DNA of 64,000 nucleotides from Bacteroides ndongoniae (lineage in GTDB: Bacteria; Bacteroidota; Bacteroidia; Bacteroidales; Bacteroidaceae): positions 62,001 to 126,000 of the forward strand of contig NZ_FNVV01000012.1 in the NCBI RefSeq assembly GCF_900108345.1, read 5' to 3'. The position numbers and the translations under genes were made by a program. The notes beneath the pieces were generated by a model that ran no database searches, was not told the origin of the DNA, and was given only the letters and a program-made list of their open reading frames with translations. Positions 60,725 to 64,000 of the stretch are shown here, piece after piece (position 1 is the first letter of the stretch; each line of letters opens with the position of its first letter).

Positions 60725-62194
60725 ATGAAAACTAAGAAACTGACTACCGCTGCAGGAGCACCTGTAGCCGACAACCAGAATGTAGCCACCGCAGGACGCC
60801 GGGGGCCGATGCTCTTACAAGATGTATGGTTTCTGGAGAAACTGGCACACTTCGACCGCGAAGTCATTCCCGAACGCCGCATGCACGCCAAAGGATCGGG
60901 AGCTTTCGGCAAGTTTACCGTAACCCATGACATTACCCCCTACAGCAAAGCCGCCATCTTCTCGCAGATAGGCAAGGAGACGGAAGTATTTGTACGCTTC
61001 TCGACCGTAGCCGGAGAACGTGGAGCCGCCGATGCCGAACGCGATATCCGCGGATTTGCCATCAAGTTCTATACAGACGAAGGCAACTGGGACTTGGTTG
61101 GAAACAACACCCCCGTCTTCTTCTTGCGCGACCCGCTGAAGTTTCCCGATCTGAATCATGCCGTCAAACGCGATCCGCGTACCAACATGCGCAGCGCACG
61201 CAATAACTGGGACTTCTGGACACTGCTGCCCGAAGCACTCCACCAGGTAACCATCACCATGAGCGACCGCGGCATCCCGGCTTCGTACCGGCACATGCAC
61301 GGCTACGGCAGTCACACCTTCTCCTTCATCAATGCCGAAGGCAAACGCACATGGGTTAAATTCCATTTACGTACCCAGCAGGGCATCAAGAATCTGACCG
61401 ATCAGGAAGCCGAAGCCATCATAGCCAAAGACCGCGAAAGCCACCAACGCGACCTGTACGAAAGCATCGAGAAAGGCGACTTTCCACGCTGGACCATGTT
61501 CATCCAGCTGATGACGGAAGAACAGGCAGCCAACTGTCCGTTCAACCCCTTCGACCTCACCAAAGTATGGTCGCAAAAGGAATATCCGCTCATCGAAGTA
61601 GGTGTACTGGAACTGAACCGCAACCCCGAAAACTACTTCGCCGACGTAGAGCAGGCAGCTTTCAACCCGGCCAACGTAGTGCCAGGCATCAGCTTCTCGC
61701 CCGACCGCATGTTGCAGGGACGTCTTTTCTCGTACGGCGACACGCAACGCTATCGCCTGGGCGTGAACCACCATCAGATTCCCGTGAACCGCAGCCGTTG
61801 TCCGTTCCTCAACATGTACCATCGTGACGGGCAAATGAGAGTTGACGGCAATTACGGCTCAACACTGGGATACGAGCCTAATGGCTATGGCGAATGGCAA
61901 CAACAAGGCGAATACAAGGAACCGCCCCTCGAACTGGATGGAGCCGCCTACCAATGGGATTACCGCGAAGACGACTCGGATTACTATTCGCAAGCCGGCG
62001 ACCTGTTCCGTCTGATGACACCCGCACAGCAACAGGTTCTGTTCGAAAATACCGCCCGCTCAATGGGTGATATTCCCGAAGAAATCAAACTCCGCCACAT
62101 CCGTAACTGCCTGAAAGCCGACGAGAACTATGGCCGCGGCATCGCTCAGGCTTTAGGCATTGCCATGACACATCCGGGGCTGGCCGAAAGCTGA
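60725..62194 (+). CDS. katA: Catalase, monofunctional heme enzyme
   Basis: A 489-residue small-subunit catalase that breaks down H2O2. H54 is in [14 protein letters not shown], the active-site Asn in [13 protein letters not shown] (N127/N128), and the heme-binding Tyr is Y337 in [14 protein letters not shown]. All catalytic residues are present. It lies 18 bp after the flavodoxin-like gene and is divergent, as part of that operon, from a LysR-type regulator; this layout suggests oxidative-stress control. Confidence 0.97.
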   Translation: MKTKKLTTAAGAPVADNQNVATAGRRGPMLLQDVWFLEKLAHFDREVIPERRMHAKGSGAFGKFTVTHDITPYSKAAIFSQIGKETEVFVRFSTVAGERGAADAERDIRGFAIKFYTDEGNWDLVGNNTPVFFLRDPLKFPDLNHAVKRDPRTNMRSARNNWDFWTLLPEALHQVTITMSDRGIPASYRHMHGYGSHTFSFINAEGKRTWVKFHLRTQQGIKNLTDQEAEAIIAKDRESHQRDLYESIEKGDFPRWTMFIQLMTEEQAANCPFNPFDLTKVWSQKEYPLIEVGVLELNRNPENYFADVEQAAFNPANVVPGISFSPDRMLQGRLFSYGDTQRYRLGVNHHQIPVNRSRCPFLNMYHRDGQMRVDGNYGSTLGYEPNGYGEWQQQGEYKEPPLELDGAAYQWDYREDDSDYYSQAGDLFRLMTPAQQQVLFENTARSMGDIPEEIKLRHIRNCLKADENYGRGIAQALGIAMTHPGLAES

Positions 62195-62213
62195 TCGATT
62201 CTTCATCCCTCGA

Positions 62214-62261
62214 CCTTCATTCTGTAACTTCTTCCGTACCAGAAAAGTAACAGAATGAAGG
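62214..62261. terminator. Hairpin after katA
   Basis: ccttcattctgt (62214-62225) pairs with acagaatgaagg (62250-62261), extended by aactt/aagt. Downstream is an A run rather than T, so it is a weak terminator on the + strand. Confidence 0.6.
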
Positions 62262-62324
62262 CACGAAGGGCTGAAAAAAAGAAAAAAGCAGTATAGCCAG
62301 GAACATTTATTGAAAATATTTCAT

Positions 62325-62332
62325 TAGCTTTG
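62325..62332 (+). promoter_or_regulatory. -7 box TAGCTTTG for the small lipoprotein gene
   Basis: TAGCTTTG fits TAnnTTTG and lies 28 bp before the ATG at 62361. Confidence 0.6.
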
Positions 62333-62360
62333 CCTCTAACAATTTATCTGCAAAAAGCTT

Positions 62361-62735
62361 ATGAAAAAGTACATCCTGCTTGCCCTGTTAGCCATCGGCA
62401 TCATGGGCTTTCAATCATGCCAATCGAAACAAGGACGCATCGACGACCTGAAGAACTTTGTGGAAGAAATCAGCGAGGACGGCAAGGACTATTCCGCCGA
62501 TCAATGGGAAAAGGCGAACAAGAAGTTCAGCGAACTCCTGGAGAAAATCAACTCGTACGACGACCTGACCGAGGAAGAACTGGAAGAAGTAGCCAAACTG
62601 CAAGGTCAATATGCCGCCACTGTATTCAAGAACTGTGGAAAAGCCATCATGGAGCAGATGGAAAAAGCCGGTGCCGCACTCGGCGGTTTCCTTGAAGGAG
62701 TAGATGAAGGACTGGAAGACAAGGAACAGGAATAA
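62361..62735 (+). CDS. Small helical lipoprotein, function unknown
   Basis: A 124-residue protein with a lipoprotein signal (ALLAIGIMGFQSC). The mature part is highly charged and helical: IDDLKNFVEEISEDGKDYSA, WEKANKKFSELLEKI and a C-terminal ALGGFLEGVDEGLEDKEQE. It resembles short DUF6565-type Bacteroides lipoproteins, but I cannot confirm that family. It has its own promoter and sits 69 bp before the nitroreductase gene on the same strand. Confidence 0.75.
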   Translation: MKKYILLALLAIGIMGFQSCQSKQGRIDDLKNFVEEISEDGKDYSADQWEKANKKFSELLEKINSYDDLTEEELEEVAKLQGQYAATVFKNCGKAIMEQMEKAGAALGGFLEGVDEGLEDKEQE

Positions 62736-62804
62736 TCCGCTCCACACATACACCATCGGCTCATTTTCATTACCAATGACATCAACCCAAATAAAAACGT
62801 ATAT

Positions 62805-63452
62805 ATGAAACTATTGAAAGGTATCGTGGGCGGACTCTGCCTGTGTGCAGCCATCGGATGCACCGCCCCTGCATCGCAAAAAGAAAGCACTGCCGCTCCT
62901 AAAGGCCTCAGCCAGTCGGAAGCAGTCATCAAAACCATTATGGATCGCCGCAGCATCCGCAAGTACAAACCACAACCGGTGAACCGCGACACCATGCAAA
63001 CCATCCTGAAATGTGGCATCAATGCTCCCAATGGCATGAATAAACAGTCGTGGGAAGTACGCGTAGTGGACAATCCAGAGTTTATCAACGGGGTAACAGA
63101 GCTCTACAAGAAAGCAAATCCGAAAGCAACTGAAGATCCGTCGTTCAAGAACATGTTTCGCAATGCCCCCACGGTAGTGTTTATCGCCAACGACCCGTCG
63201 TACGACTGCTCTCAGATAGACTGCGGTCTGCTGGGCGGCAACATGATACTTACGGCACAATCCATGGGCATCGGATCGTGCTGTCTGGGCGGACCGGCCC
63301 GTTTTATGAAGTCGGCCGAAGCAGCCGAGTATCTGAAGAAACTGAACTTCAGCGAAGGCTACGAATTGCTGTACTGCATAGCCTTCGGCTATCCCGATGA
63401 GGCACCTGACGCCAAACCGCGTAATGCCGAGAAAGTAAAGTTCATCGACTAA
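62805..63452 (+). CDS. Nitroreductase-family protein with lipoprotein signal
   Basis: A 215-residue protein. The N-terminus MKLLKGIVGGLCLCAAIGC has a lipobox (AIGC), unusual for a nitroreductase, which is normally cytosolic. The FMN-dependent core is intact: MDRRSIRKYKPQPV near residue 45, APNGMNKQSWEVRVV, and the late GIGSCCLGGPARF and IAFGYPDEAP. FMN use outside the cytosol would need exported flavin, so the signal is worth testing. It probably reduces quinones or nitroaromatics. It follows the small lipoprotein gene. Confidence 0.88.
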   Translation: MKLLKGIVGGLCLCAAIGCTAPASQKESTAAPKGLSQSEAVIKTIMDRRSIRKYKPQPVNRDTMQTILKCGINAPNGMNKQSWEVRVVDNPEFINGVTELYKKANPKATEDPSFKNMFRNAPTVVFIANDPSYDCSQIDCGLLGGNMILTAQSMGIGSCCLGGPARFMKSAEAAEYLKKLNFSEGYELLYCIAFGYPDEAPDAKPRNAEKVKFID

Positions 63453-63484
63453 AAAAAGAGTTTGACAACCCTTCCTGTGCAAAA

Positions 63485-63516
63485 AAAGGAGGTGTGCATC
63501 CCTACACACCTCCTTT
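63485..63516. terminator. Terminator between the nitroreductase and typA
   Basis: aaaggaggtgtg (63485-63496) pairs perfectly with cacacctccttt (63505-63516). An A run on the left and the reverse T run allow it to act for both convergent genes. Confidence 0.88.
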
Positions 63517-63540
63517 CGTCTAATATATATTATATGTATG

Positions 63541-64000
63541 TTATGAGTTCTTATTGGCACGCTTGCGTTCCGTCTCATCGAGGATAACTTTACGCATACG
63601 CATAGACTTCGGAGTAACCTCTACATACTCGTCTTCCTTGATGTATTCCAATGCTTCTTCCAACGAGAACTGTACGGGAGGAATCAGACGGGCTTTCTCG
63701 TCCGAACCGCTGGCACGCATATTGGTCAGTTTCTTCGACTTGGTCACGTTCACTACCAAATCGTTTTCGTGTGAATGTTCACCTACCACCTGACCTGCAT
63801 AGACTTCCTCTTGCGGGAAGATGAAGAATTTGCCACGGTCCTGCAGTTTGTCGATGGCATAAGCAAAAGCCGTTCCACTCTCCATGGCAATCATGGATCC
63901 GTTGGTACGACGCTCTATCTCGCCCTTATAAGGCTGATACTCCTTGAAGCGATGTGCCATGATGGCTTCACCGGCACTGGCTGTCAACACATTGGTACGC
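63541..64000 (-). CDS. typA: GTP-binding protein TypA/BipA, C-terminal part
   Basis: The frame is open to the right edge. The visible C-terminal ~152 residues include SAGEAIMAHRFKEYQPYKG, GTAFAYAIDKLQDRGKFFI, YAGQVVGEHSHENDLVVNVT and KARLIPPVQFSLEEALEYI, the TypA-specific C-terminal domain. TypA is a ribosome-associated translational GTPase with roles in stress and 50S assembly. The GTPase domain is outside the window. Confidence 0.95.
   Translation of the reverse strand, partial: RTNVLTASAGEAIMAHRFKEYQPYKGEIERRTNGSMIAMESGTAFAYAIDKLQDRGKFFIFPQEEVYAGQVVGEHSHENDLVVNVTKSKKLTNMRASGSDEKARLIPPVQFSLEEALEYIKEDEYVEVTPKSMRMRKVILDETERKRANKNS

Overview
This window is a chromosomal segment of a member of the Bacteroidales, most likely Bacteroides in the broad sense. 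The evidence is a SusC/SusD pair, fused SecD-SecF, the long two-domain IspG of Bacteroidetes, PckA, ferredoxin-dependent 2-oxoacid oxidoreductase, a cobalamin-riboswitch BtuB/BtuG locus, and many gene starts preceded by a TAnnTTTG box, the -7 element of the Bacteroidetes primary sigma factor. I cannot name the species from sequence alone.

Layout. 1-8.8 kb is housekeeping: the 3' end of rpoN, a PAP2-like membrane protein, gcvH, purE and ispG on the + strand, then an outer-membrane barrel protein, a C-terminal processing protease and a PfkB kinase on the - strand. Two tandem tRNA-Asn genes (8.9-9.06 kb) are followed by an IS1182-type element (9.07-10.9 kb). 10.9-31.2 kb is again core: comF and an inositol-monophosphatase-family gene (-), then a Nudix hydrolase, a large TPR protein with a barrel partner, and topA (+), argS and HU (-), two overlapping rhomboid genes, a membrane-anchored EEP phosphatase, an M3 peptidase and secDF (+).

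31.2-42.2 kb is the accessory part. It holds an IS982 element with a 7-bp target duplication, a decayed DUF1016 gene, a lone VapE/DUF3874-type gene, an uncharacterised secreted thioredoxin-like/propeller-like protein with a 64-residue membrane protein, a membrane-anchored transglutaminase-like protein, an orphan copy of a histidine-kinase promoter and start, an IS30 element, and a histidine kinase/response regulator pair separated by a long inverted repeat. A tRNA-Arg(CCT) closes it.

42.3-64 kb: korA-korB; a long multi-stem hairpin; a cobalamin riboswitch driving btuB, a BtuG-like propeller lipoprotein and a PKD-like lipoprotein, which together form a vitamin B12 capture and import unit; a SusC gene broken by an in-frame amber codon, with its SusD; upp (-); pckA; a LysR regulator divergent from a flavodoxin-like gene and catalase; a small lipoprotein; a lipoprotein nitroreductase; and the 3' end of typA/bipA (-).

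Besides genes, the window carries several dispersed non-coding repeat families. The most striking is a four-unit array of ~21-nt units related to ACACTTGCACGGCTCGCGAG, present at 20.4, 34.9 and 56.9 kb, with units inverted in some copies. Others are a perfect 18-bp palindrome around ttccccagttagga (20.5 and 42.0 kb) and an AT-rich 'agtttttgagttcttaag' element (31.2 and 41.1-41.3 kb). I found no CRISPR array, rRNA or complete prophage.
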